Shown here one piece after another: positions 15,671-26,472 of a stretch of DNA of 64,000 nucleotides (position 1 is the first letter of the stretch; the number at the start of each line of letters is the position of its first letter). The notes below the pieces were generated by a model, which saw only the letters and a list, made by a program, of their open reading frames with translations, ran no database searches and was not told the origin of the DNA. Position numbers and translations under genes: made by a program. Source of the stretch: CAYRNR01 sp964425605 (GTDB lineage: Bacteria; Myxococcota_A; UBA796; UBA9615; CAYRNR01); assembly GCA_964425605.1 (NCBI GenBank), contig CAYRNR010000027.1, positions 1-64,000 on the forward strand. Reading direction: 5' to 3'.

Positions 15671-16066
15671 CTGCCCCTGGAGGAGGGCCCGGGCAGCATC
15701 GGGCAGCCGCGTGGGTCGGCCGTCGGCGCCGACCGCCGCCAGCCGGGTGGACGCGCTCAGGATCACGTCGCTGCCCCGCCGCACCTCGTAGCCCAGCGTC
15801 ACGGTCACCGGCGACACCTTCAGCACCGACGTCTCCACCACCAGCTCGTCGGGGAACCTCGCCGGCGTGCGGAACCGCATCTGCGCATCCACCACCACCA
15901 GGCCGAACCCCGTCTCCTCCAGGGTCCCCGGGGTCATCCCGCCCTCCACGAACATGGCGATGCGGGCGCGCTCGAGGTAGACCAGCAGCTTCGAGTGGTG
16001 GACGATGCCGTACATGTCCACCTCGTCGAAGGCGACTCGGATCGGGGTGCGGTGGGGCTCGGTCAT
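15656..16066 (-). CDS. Acyl-CoA thioesterase, YbgC/4HBT hotdog family
   Basis: 136 residues, one hotdog domain. The active-site helix region FDEVDMYGIVHHSKLLVYLERAR corresponds to the D-x2-GIVHHs-x-YlxylErAR signature of YbgC-type thioesterases, with the catalytic Asp near residue 15. It would hydrolyse short acyl-CoA or 4-hydroxybenzoyl-CoA type thioesters in the cytoplasm. No tol-pal genes are nearby, so a link to that system is not supported here. Single-gene unit, convergent with the GH105-like gene. Confidence 0.85.
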   Translation of the reverse strand: MTEPHRTPIRVAFDEVDMYGIVHHSKLLVYLERARIAMFVEGGMTPGTLEETGFGLVVVDAQMRFRTPARFPDELVVETSVLKVSPVTVTLGYEVRRGSDVILSASTRLAAVGADGRPTRLPDAARALLQGQLVPV

Positions 16067-16167
16067 GGGGCGATTCTCGGCCGTCGAGCCGTGCGAGGCA
16101 AGGAATCCACGGCGGGTTTGAATCGTTGTGAGGCTATGATGACTCTTGTCCTTACAGGAGGTACACG

Positions 16168-16371
16168 ATGGCCGGCTGGCTGAAGCGACGCTGGAAGGGA
16201 GTGGCGGGTGGACTCGTGGGAGGCGGGATCGGCGTGGCCTTCGCGCTGACCATCGGCTGCAAGGGCCACTGATTCTACACATCGAACCCGGCGGTCGCCG
16301 GGTTGCTCGGAGCGGCCATCGGAGCCTCGTTCCTGTCGGCGCTGGACAAGCCGCCGGAGAGCCCCGGGTAG
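16168..16371 (+). CDS. Candidate selenoprotein: two-helix membrane protein with in-frame UGA (Sec35)
   Basis: The ATG at 16168 has an AGGAGG site seven bases upstream. Codons 1-34 encode a basic N-terminus and a Gly-rich membrane helix ending IGCKGH; codon 35 is TGA (16270-16272); the frame then continues for 32 more codons (FYTSNPAVAGLLGAAIG...) with a second membrane helix and stops at TAG 16369-16371. The total of 67 residues with two helices and a Cys31-x3-Sec35 pair fits small membrane proteins having a GC-x3-G-x-CP-[IL]-TSxP signature (catalogued, I believe, as DUF6132), where the UGA position is Cys and the TSNP follows at the same distance. A SECIS-like hairpin follows the UGA. If UGA were a real stop, a 34-residue peptide would remain and the homologous second half would be unexplained. 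No selABC genes are in the window. Confidence 0.75.
16285..16304 (+). promoter_or_regulatory. Bacterial SECIS-like hairpin
   Basis: Perfect 8-bp stem AACCCGGC / GCCGGGTT with the four-base loop GGTC. The loop starts 20 nt after the UGA, within the distance used by bacterial SECIS elements, and contains the G-U that SelB contacts in E. coli fdhF, whose apical loop also holds GGUC. The hairpin is within the coding sequence, as expected in bacteria. Confidence 0.7.
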
Positions 16372-16429
16372 TCCCGCCAAGACAAACGTTTCCCCTCTCC
16401 TCTCCCCGCCGCCACGGTACGATCACTCC

Positions 16430-17935
16430 ATGCGCTACCTCATCGCGATCCTTCTGATGGTTCCTTCCACGTTCGCGTGGTCCATGCCCCTGCCCTGCGG
16501 CACCCCGCTCATGCTCGCCGCCGGGGGTACGCGCGACCGCCCCGAGTGCGACACCTGGACGGAGTCGTCCTTCTACCCGATCCGGGTGCATTACTCGTAC
16601 GGGGAGGAGGAGGCGGCCGCGGTGACGCTGGAGGCCGCGGAGCTCTCCTGGCAGATGCAGGTGGAGGAGTGGGGATGGGCCGAGCCAGGCAGCGACGACG
16701 GCCTGGGCGGCTCGGACGCCGTGGACTACTACCTCGCCGACACCCAGTTCGGCGGCTACGTCTCGCCCGACGACTGGTGGGAGACGTCCACGCAGGCCCA
16801 GTGCGCCGGGCACGTCGTGATCAACCGCGCGATGGATCTGGACTCGATGCGCATCACCGTGCCCCACGAGTTCAACCACGTCCTGCAGCTGTGGACCGAC
16901 TGCGCCGAGGACCCGCAGATGCTCGAGGCCTCGGCCGTGTTCGCCCAGGACTGGGTCTACCCCGAGCTGGGGAGCGCCTGGGGCTTCGCCGCGGGCTACC
17001 AGGAGGGGTACTACCGCTCCCTGGACTACTACGCCTACGCCGAGCCTCCCCAGTATGGTTCGTTCATCTTCCTGCAGTACGTGGCCGAGCGGTTCGCCGA
17101 CGGGACGCCGGTGTCGGCCCGGGAGATCTGGGATGACTCGATCCAGGGGGACTTCGGCAACTCCAACACCTGGATGGCCGCCCTGGAGCGCTGGTTCGAG
17201 GGCCACTGGATCGACGACCTGGCCGAACCGTCCGGCGACGAGACGTACACCGAGGTCGCCTGGCGCGAGTTCAGCGAGTGGCGCTACTTCCTGGGGGCCA
17301 ACTGGATCGAGGGCTACCTCGAGCACGGCCACCCCGACAACTTGCACTACGGCATCGAACTCCCCATAGCCGGCACCGCGAGCCTGGCGTCCCTCGAGCA
17401 AGGCCCCGTGGATATCGATCTGGCCCACGCCATGGGCGAGCTGAGCTCGGCAGCGGTCCTGATCCGGCACCCGGACGAGGGCTGGGTCGTCCACGCAGAC
17501 CTGACCGCCGACACCGACTCCGAGCGATGGGCCCTCTCCTTGATCAGCCTCGACACCTCCACCGAGTCCGTGATGGAGCGGGTGATCGGCGATATCGCGT
17601 CCGGCGAGGCCCACGCCTCGACCGAGGTGCTGCCCGGAGTCGACAACGTCCTCGCGGTGATCGCCCAGGTCGGCGACGGCACCCTGGATCCCAGGCAGGA
17701 CGACTGGTCCGGGGACGAGGCACAGGTCCAGATCTGGATCGAGGGATACGAGACGGACGACGACGACGACGACGACACGGCCGGCGACGACGACGACGAT
17801 GGCGGCGACTCCTTGCTGCCGGGCGTCGACGAGGGCGACGGGTGTGGTGCGTGCACCACGGGCCCCCGACGTCCGGTCGGTGCGACGGCGCTCCTGACGC
17901 TGCTCGTGGCTGCCTTCTACCGACGAACGCGGTAG
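16430..17935 (+). CDS. MYXO-CTERM surface metalloprotease-like protein
   Basis: 501 residues with a Sec signal (LLMVPSTFAWSM). A zinc motif HEFNH (146-150) with a following Glu in MLEASAVF (E166) suggests a gluzincin-type metallopeptidase similar to MXAN_6640-like proteins. The C-terminus has an Asp tether (seven then five Asp) leading to GCGACTTG, a hydrophobic helix and RRTR, the arrangement of the MYXO-CTERM sorting signal: processing at the Cys-rich motif and surface anchoring. A CPBP protease at 22420 is a candidate for that processing. Followed after ten bases by cstA. Confidence 0.82.
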   Translation: MRYLIAILLMVPSTFAWSMPLPCGTPLMLAAGGTRDRPECDTWTESSFYPIRVHYSYGEEEAAAVTLEAAELSWQMQVEEWGWAEPGSDDGLGGSDAVDYYLADTQFGGYVSPDDWWETSTQAQCAGHVVINRAMDLDSMRITVPHEFNHVLQLWTDCAEDPQMLEASAVFAQDWVYPELGSAWGFAAGYQEGYYRSLDYYAYAEPPQYGSFIFLQYVAERFADGTPVSAREIWDDSIQGDFGNSNTWMAALERWFEGHWIDDLAEPSGDETYTEVAWREFSEWRYFLGANWIEGYLEHGHPDNLHYGIELPIAGTASLASLEQGPVDIDLAHAMGELSSAAVLIRHPDEGWVVHADLTADTDSERWALSLISLDTSTESVMERVIGDIASGEAHASTEVLPGVDNVLAVIAQVGDGTLDPRQDDWSGDEAQVQIWIEGYETDDDDDDDTAGDDDDDGGDSLLPGVDEGDGCGACTTGPRRPVGATALLTLLVAAFYRRTR

Positions 17936-17945
17936 AACTCTCCGT

Positions 17946-19543
17946 ATGAACGTCCTGCACCTGCTCGCCGCCGGGTACGCCACCCTGGCCGCCGGGTACG
18001 CCGGCCTCGGCGCCTCCATCCGGTCGGTCGTGCGCCCCGACGAGGAGCGCCCCACGCCCGCGACGCAGGCCGCCGATGGCCGCGACTTCGTCCCGACCCG
18101 GCCCCTGGTGCTGTTCGGCCACCACTACATGTCCATCGCCGGCACGTCGCCGATCATCGCCTCCATCGTGGGGCTGGTCTGGGGGTGGCTGCCCGCGGTG
18201 CTGTGGATGATCGTCGGAGTGATCCTGCTGGGGGGCGTGCACGACTACTTCGCCCTGATGACGTCCGTGCGCCACGGCGGGCGGTCCATGGGCGAGGTCG
18301 TCCGCGAGCGGCTGGGCCCCGCGTCCGGGCTGATGGCGTCGCTGGTGCTCGCGCTGGGCGGCATCCTCGTCTACGCCATCTTCCTGTACGTGATCATCAA
18401 CACGCTGGTGTCCACGCCCACCGCGGCGTTTCCCACGCTGGCGCTGATCCCCATCGCCGTGGGCTGCGGGCTGATGCTGCGCGCCGGCCTCCCCCTGAGC
18501 GTCACCACGGCGGTGGGCGTGCTGGCGGTGGGGCTGTGCACCTGGATCGGCGTGGTGTACCTGCCCATCGCCCTGGCCGCGCCCTGGTGGGCCGCGATCT
18601 TCGTGGGCTACACCTTCGTGGCCATCTACACGCCGGTGTGGATCCTGCTGCAACCCCGGGACTACCTCAACAGCAGCGTCCTGGCCGTGGGGCTGGTGCT
18701 GGGCCTGGCCGGGCTCGTGGTCGGCCGCCCGGAGATCCAGCTCGAGGCGTTCGTGTCCTACGACTCGGAGCGGGGCCCCCTCTGGCCCATGCTCTTCGTC
18801 ACCATCAGCTGCGGCGCGGCCAGCGGCTGGCACTCCCTGATCGCCGCGGGCACCACCTCGAAGCAGCTGCGCAGCGAGGGGCACGCCTTCCCCGTGGCCT
18901 ACGGCGGCATGCAGGGCGAGACCGTGCTGGCCCTGCTCTCGGCGACCATGATCGCCTCGGCGTACAGCTACGACGAGTTCAAGGAGAAGGTCTACGGCGG
19001 CAGCGTCCAGGTGGGTGAGGCGTTCGCCATGGCCCTGGGCCGGTCCATGGGACACCTGGGCATCCCAGAGGTCGTCGGCTCCACCATCGGCGCGCTGGCC
19101 CTCGCCGCGCTGACGCTGACCACGCTGGACAGCTTCGCCCGTACCGGCCGCTACGTGGTCCAGGAACTGGGTGGGCGCACTCCCCTCTCCCGGCCCCTCG
19201 TCGCCAGCGGCTTCGTCACCCTCGCTGGCTTCCTGTTGTACTGGAAGGTGCCGTTCATGGACCTGTGGAACGGCCTGGTGCTCGGCGGGTTGCTGCTGCT
19301 GTTGCTGCCGTTTTGCGTCCTGCTGGTGATGCACCGCGCCGAGGGGCGGAAGGTGGGCCTACCCCAGCTCCTCCACATCGCCCTGCCCCTCGCGTTCCTG
19401 GTGCCCACCACCATCGCAGGGCTGGTCTACCTCCTGCGCAAGTACCTGATGGCGGACGAGATCGAGTGGATCAGCGCCGGGCTGGTGCTGTTCCTGATGG
19501 CGCTGCTGGTGGCCCTGGCCGTGGACGTGGGGCGACGGCTGAT

Positions 19544-19556
<13 letters not shown>
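17946..19556 (+). CDS. cstA: CstA-family transporter (peptide/pyruvate)
   Basis: 536 residues, about 14-16 membrane helices. Family signatures are visible: FGHHYMSIAGTSPIIA near residue 57, HDYFALMTSVRHGGRSMGE, and GAASGWHSLIAAGTTSKQL. The length is shorter than E. coli CstA (about 700 residues) and matches the compact CstA/BtsT relatives. Members take up pyruvate or peptides during carbon limitation; which applies here cannot be told. No BtsSR-like regulator is nearby. Its 3' end overlaps the convergent MopE-repeat gene by 13 bases. Confidence 0.9.
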
Positions 19557-22282
<2,726 letters not shown>

Positions 22283-22419
22283 GGAGTACCTCTCTGGTCT
22301 CGAATCAGCGTCGTATTGTACACGCTCGAGCGCGAGCGCCCGAATCTTGTGCGCGGGGGCTACTGTCCTGGTGCGCGCGAAGTCTTTGACGTGGCGGCGG
22401 TGGCGTGGAGGATCCACCC

Positions 22420-23055
22420 ATGGCCTCCGCCTCCAGCCTCGCCCTCGCCGTCGCCGTGCTCGCGCTCGCCGGCGGGCTCGCCGCGGTCCGGTTCGAGCCG
22501 GTGGAGGTCCACACCCTCGCCACCTGCGCGGTGCTGCTGCTGGGCGGGGTTCTCGTCGCGCGCGACCGGCGCCCGGGCTGGCTCCCGGTCCCCGGCCGCT
22601 GGTACACCCCCGCCGCGCTCTCCGCCGGCCTGTCGCTCGTGTCCGCGGCCGCGCTGTTCGGTCTCCTCCACGTCGACGCCGGCGCACGGATTCCGGCGCT
22701 GCAGGGTGTCCTGGTCGTCCTCGCGGTGCCGGTCGCCGAGGAGATCTTCTTCCGCGGCGCGCTGCTGAGGCTGGCCCCCGGCCACCGGGCCGCGTCCGTC
22801 GTCGCGTCGGCGTGCGCCTTCGGGCTCATGCACCACGCCCTCGGGTGGCCCCAGGTCTGGATGATGACCGCGGCGGGAGCGCTCCTGGGCACCCTGGCCG
22901 TCCTCACACGATCGGTCGCGCTGCCGATCGTGGTCCACTGCGCGTACAACGCGCTGGCGGTGGCCTACCGCGAACAGGTCCCAGTGGCGTTGCTCCTACC
23001 TCTGGTGGCGGGCTTCGGGCTATCCTTCGGCAGCTGGTGGAGGAGTCGAGATTGA
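22420..23055 (+). CDS. CPBP-family intramembrane protease
   Basis: 211 residues, mostly hydrophobic with about six to seven helices. The three CPBP motifs are present: EEIFFRG with E107/E108 and R112, FGLMHH with H138, and HCAYN with H173/N177. The ATG at 22420 has GGAGG upstream; a GTG at 22405 is less likely. These glutamic-type membrane proteases include CAAX processors, bacteriocin/RiPP proteases and the proposed MYXO-CTERM-processing myxosortases. It is coupled (TTGA overlap) to the radical SAM gene, which favours a dedicated maturation role, though the two MYXO-CTERM proteins in the window are also possible substrates. Confidence 0.88.
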   Translation: MASASSLALAVAVLALAGGLAAVRFEPVEVHTLATCAVLLLGGVLVARDRRPGWLPVPGRWYTPAALSAGLSLVSAAALFGLLHVDAGARIPALQGVLVVLAVPVAEEIFFRGALLRLAPGHRAASVVASACAFGLMHHALGWPQVWMMTAAGALLGTLAVLTRSVALPIVVHCAYNALAVAYREQVPVALLLPLVAGFGLSFGSWWRSRD

Positions 23056-24407
23056 GCAGACCCAGGGCCCGCGCACCGGATCTCGTGGAGCGGCGCGGTG
23101 AGCGCCACCTGCTGGTCTGGGCCGAGGCAGGCGCGTGGCTGGTGGGCGACGGCCAGCTCGTGGAGCTCGTGAGACGCCTCGACGGCCGCGATCCGCTGAT
23201 CCGGGTGGCGCGCGACCTGGCGCGTCGTTGGCGCCGTCCTGAGCAGGAGGTGACGGCGGAGGTGGGCCAGGCCGTGGACGCGCTGCGGTCCCTGGGGGTG
23301 ATCGGCCCCGTCCGCGCCGTGGACGACACCGTGTCCATCGCCAACGTCACGGTGAACGTCACCAACCGCTGCAACCTGCGCTGCACGCACTGCTACAACG
23401 CGCCCGACCGTGAGGAGCTCGGCGCCCTCGAGCTCACCGAGGGGTTGCAGGGAATCCGGCCGGCGCTCGCGGATGGCGCCTCGCTGATCCTCCTCGGGGG
23501 CGAGCCCCTGCTCGCTCCGGACCGCCTCGAGGTGATCGTCCGGGGGACCCGCGATCTCTTCGACGTCCCACCGATGCTCTCGACCAACGGCACGCTGGTG
23601 GACGAACCCATGGCCAGGCGCCTCGCCGGGCTCGATGTGGACGTGCAGGTCTCCCTGGACGGTCCCGACGCCGCGACCCACGATCCGATCCGCGGCGAGG
23701 GCACCTTCGACCGCGCCTTGCGCGGCGTGAGGTTGCTGGGGGAAGCCGGCCTCGGGGTGACGTTGAGCATGGTCTACGACCGCGACAACCTGGACCGGAT
23801 GGAGGCCTACCTGGACCTCGCCCTGGCGCTGGACGCCCGGGAGGTCCGGTTCATCCCGCTGAGGTTGATCGGCCGCGCCGCTGCTGAGCCCGGGCGCGCC
23901 CCGGACCAGCTGGCGGCCCTGCACCACGTGCTGGACCTGCTGGACCGTCGACCCGAGGCCCGCGCCCTGCTCCACCGCGACTTCTTCACCATCACCCGCG
24001 AGGTCTGCCGCCGCGGCGGCGCGCGGACCAGCTGCGGCATCGGTCGAAAGGTCGTCTTCCTGGACGCCGACGGCAGCGTGTACCCGTGCCCCAACCACCG
24101 GCTCGAGGCTTTCTGCTGCGGCAACGTCCAGCAGCGAACCCTGGCCGACATCGTGCGCGACTCGCAGGTGATGAACGCGGTGCGCCGGGACTACCACGTG
24201 GACCGCTACCCGGCGTGCCGCGGCTGTCTTGTACGCTCCTGGTGCGCGGGAGACTGTCGAGGTGAGGTGCTCTCCTTGTGCGGAGACGTCCGCGGCGACG
24301 CCCCCCACTGCGAGCAGATGCGCCAGCTCGTGGTCGAGCTGATGTGGCTGACGGCCGACGGTGATCCCCGCCTGGCGGCCCCGGCCGCCGGAGAAACGTT
24401 CGTCTGA
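23052..24407 (+). CDS. PqqD-like/radical SAM/SPASM maturase
   Basis: 451 residues starting at TTG 23052, which overlaps the CPBP stop and has a GGAGGAG site upstream. Residues 1-90 resemble the PqqD-type peptide recognition (RRE) domain. The radical SAM cluster motif is CNLRCTHC (C107, C111, C114), followed by a GGEP-type SAM-binding motif (LLGGEPLL). The C-terminus has the SPASM pattern for auxiliary FeS clusters: SCGIGRK, YPCPN, FCCGN and C-x2-C-x5-C-x3-C...C. Such enzymes modify ribosomal peptides or proteins (thioether, C-C bond, epimerisation). The substrate may be the next gene product or an unannotated peptide. Confidence 0.9.
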   Translation: MSRPRARAPDLVERRGERHLLVWAEAGAWLVGDGQLVELVRRLDGRDPLIRVARDLARRWRRPEQEVTAEVGQAVDALRSLGVIGPVRAVDDTVSIANVTVNVTNRCNLRCTHCYNAPDREELGALELTEGLQGIRPALADGASLILLGGEPLLAPDRLEVIVRGTRDLFDVPPMLSTNGTLVDEPMARRLAGLDVDVQVSLDGPDAATHDPIRGEGTFDRALRGVRLLGEAGLGVTLSMVYDRDNLDRMEAYLDLALALDAREVRFIPLRLIGRAAAEPGRAPDQLAALHHVLDLLDRRPEARALLHRDFFTITREVCRRGGARTSCGIGRKVVFLDADGSVYPCPNHRLEAFCCGNVQQRTLADIVRDSQVMNAVRRDYHVDRYPACRGCLVRSWCAGDCRGEVLSLCGDVRGDAPHCEQMRQLVVELMWLTADGDPRLAAPAAGETFV

Positions 24408-24478
24408 CCTCGACGGCCCGGCAAGGTGGCATCGACCTTGCAACTGTCGGACGGCAAATCGAACCGTGGAGGACGACG

Positions 24479-25504
24479 ATGAAGATCTTCGCAGCGAGCG
24501 CCACCGACGCAGCCGACACCTTCCTGCACGCCGGGTACATCTCGGCGCAGCCGTCGGCCCAGATCCTCGAGTATCCGACCCTGGCCGATACCGCCAACAC
24601 CGGTACGGCCATGAGCCTGGACGAGGCGTTCCGGCTGGCCGCCCCGGCCACGAACGAGGCCGCCGTAGGTCTCTTCCCCGGCCTGGTGGAGACCCTCGGG
24701 GTCGCGGCCCCTCACCTGCTCGGACTGGCCGCCCTCGCTGCGGTCGTGGCGTTGCTCGCCCGGTACGCGCGCCAGGTCCCGGCGAAGGCATCTGCGATGG
24801 GCGCGGTCCTGGTGCTCGCCGCGTGCGTGGAGGCGCCGTGGGAGGACATCGAGCCCGAGGAGACCGAGAACCCCGAGACCTACACCTCGGCGCTGCTGCA
24901 CTCGGTGGTCAAGGAGGGGCTGATGGACCACCACTTCACCGACGGTGAGGTGGGGAGCCTCGCCGAGCTCGCCGACAGCGTGGCCCTGCCGGTGGACGAG
25001 CCCAGCGATGCCATGGCCTACGTGCTCGAGACCTACGGCCTCGACGGGTGGGGCAACGAGATGACCCTGGAGGTACCCGACGAGGATCACTACGACGTGA
25101 TCAGCGCGGGGCCCGACGGGGAGCCGGACACGGAGGACGACGTGTCGGCGACCTTCGACGTGTCCGACGCGTACGAGGTGGACCGCACCTTCTATCTGTC
25201 GCGCGAGGCCGACGTGCTGAGGTTGGCCATCCGCTCCGGGGGCGAGTCCTCCAACTCGTGGAGCGATTCCCTCGGCGGCTACGAGCACCAGAGCGGAGAC
25301 TCCGGCGGCTACTGCTTCGACGAAAAGTTCTACTGCGTGCCCATCACCGAGACCTTCCTCGTCGAGAACTACGAGATGTTCTGGGGCTCTGACGAGGAGC
25401 GGGACTGGGCCGCGGTGGTGGCCGAGATCGAGGCGTTCTACGCGGGCTTCGTGACCGAGACCGATCCGGATCCCATCGTGATGCAGGTCTTCGAGCAGGC
25501 CTGA
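24479..25504 (+). CDS. Membrane protein with GspG-like C-terminal domain, possible maturase target
   Basis: 341 residues, ATG with GGAGG eight bases upstream, 71 bp after the radical SAM gene. Residues 1-75 are polar and without a signal peptide; 78-97 is a membrane helix; 104-116 is a second hydrophobic stretch ending LAAC, like a lipobox inside the protein. The extracytoplasmic part contains GLDGWGNEMTLEV and YDVISAGPDGEPDTEDD, the conserved end of type II secretion pseudopilin GspG, although the N-terminal pilin helix is missing. The odd leader-like N-terminus next to a CPBP protease and a PqqD-radical SAM enzyme makes it a candidate substrate. Two separate proteins fused by chance is an alternative. 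Confidence 0.72.
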   Translation: MKIFAASATDAADTFLHAGYISAQPSAQILEYPTLADTANTGTAMSLDEAFRLAAPATNEAAVGLFPGLVETLGVAAPHLLGLAALAAVVALLARYARQVPAKASAMGAVLVLAACVEAPWEDIEPEETENPETYTSALLHSVVKEGLMDHHFTDGEVGSLAELADSVALPVDEPSDAMAYVLETYGLDGWGNEMTLEVPDEDHYDVISAGPDGEPDTEDDVSATFDVSDAYEVDRTFYLSREADVLRLAIRSGGESSNSWSDSLGGYEHQSGDSGGYCFDEKFYCVPITETFLVENYEMFWGSDEERDWAAVVAEIEAFYAGFVTETDPDPIVMQVFEQA

Positions 25505-25520
25505 TCCCCCCCCTGGGTTG

Positions 25521-25540
25521 CGCCAAACCTGGCGGTTTTT
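25521..25540 (+). terminator. Rho-independent terminator
   Basis: CGCCA-AACC-TGGCG stem followed by G and five T, 17 bp after the stop of the GspG-like gene. It closes the CPBP-radical SAM transcript. Confidence 0.7.
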
Positions 25541-25586
25541 ACCATTTCCCCTTTTCCGCTCCTGCGCGCCCTGCGAAGATGATCCC

Positions 25587-26393
25587 ATGGCAGGTGCCCC
25601 CAGGAAGCGCGCGCCAGCGAAGAAGGGCGCGAGCAGCCGCAAGACGGCGAACCGCAAGCCTCCCCGTCGGAGGGCAGCCGCGCGCCGCAAGGCTGGCGCG
25701 AGCTGGCCCGGACGCCTCCTGCGCATCCTCGTCGTCGCCACGATCCTGCTGTTCGCACTGCCGCCGCTGCAGGTGCTCAGCTTGCGGTTCGTGGAGCCCC
25801 CCACCACGGGGACGCGCGTCCAGCGCGGGATCGAGGCGATGGCCGAGGGGCGATGGCCGAGCCACCGCCAGCGGCACCGCGACCTCGATGCGATCTCCCC
25901 CGAGCTGGTCCAGGCCGTGCTGATCTCCGAGGACCAGCGCTTCTACCTGCACGGAGGCTTCGATCTCGACGAGGTGGAGGCCGCCCTGGAGACGCACCGC
26001 GACGGCGGACCGCTCCGCGGCGCGTCCACGCTGTCCATGCAGTGCGCGCGCACCGTGTTCCTGTGGCAGGGACGCAGCTGGTCGCGCAAGGGACTCGAGG
26101 CGATCTACACCCTGTGGATGGAGCTGCTCCTGCCCAAGGAGCGCATCCTGGAGCTGTACCTCAACGAGGCCGAGTGGGGCCCGTCGATCTTCGGTGCCGA
26201 GGCCGCGGCCCGGCACCGCTTCGCCTGTGGCGCCGACGACCTGGACCGCGCTCAGGCGTGCGCCCTCGCTGCGGTGTTGCCGGACCCCGTGCATCGGGAT
26301 CCGCGGCACCCGTCGGACACGGCGCAGGCCAAGGCGGCCTGGATCCTCCGCCAGATGGACTACCCCCTGCCGCGGCCGACCGCGGAGCGGTGA
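25587..26393 (+). CDS. mtgA: Monofunctional peptidoglycan glycosyltransferase
   Basis: 268 residues: a very basic cytoplasmic N-terminus rich in Arg, Lys and Ala, one membrane anchor (about 50-68), and a single GT51 domain. The five GT51 motifs are recognisable: EDQRFYLHGGFD with the catalytic Glu, RGASTLSMQCAR, GRSWSRKGLEA, ELLLPKERILELYLNEAEWG and FGAEAAA. It polymerises lipid II into glycan strands in the periplasm. Length and motif order match MtgA; no transpeptidase domain. Single gene after a terminator. Confidence 0.92.
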   Translation: MAGAPRKRAPAKKGASSRKTANRKPPRRRAAARRKAGASWPGRLLRILVVATILLFALPPLQVLSLRFVEPPTTGTRVQRGIEAMAEGRWPSHRQRHRDLDAISPELVQAVLISEDQRFYLHGGFDLDEVEAALETHRDGGPLRGASTLSMQCARTVFLWQGRSWSRKGLEAIYTLWMELLLPKERILELYLNEAEWGPSIFGAEAAARHRFACGADDLDRAQACALAAVLPDPVHRDPRHPSDTAQAKAAWILRQMDYPLPRPTAER

Positions 26394-26472
26394 GCGCTGC
26401 AAACGCGCGGGCGCCCCGGGGCGACGGAGCCGCTGCTACAATGGTCGCGCAGAGAAACGCCTGGAGGGGAGC

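Noticed and set aside
15656..18055. A 799-residue minus-strand protein ending in the thioesterase
   Set aside because: Only the last 136 codons have family signatures and a proper start at 16066; the rest is antisense to the MYXO-CTERM gene and the UGA gene.
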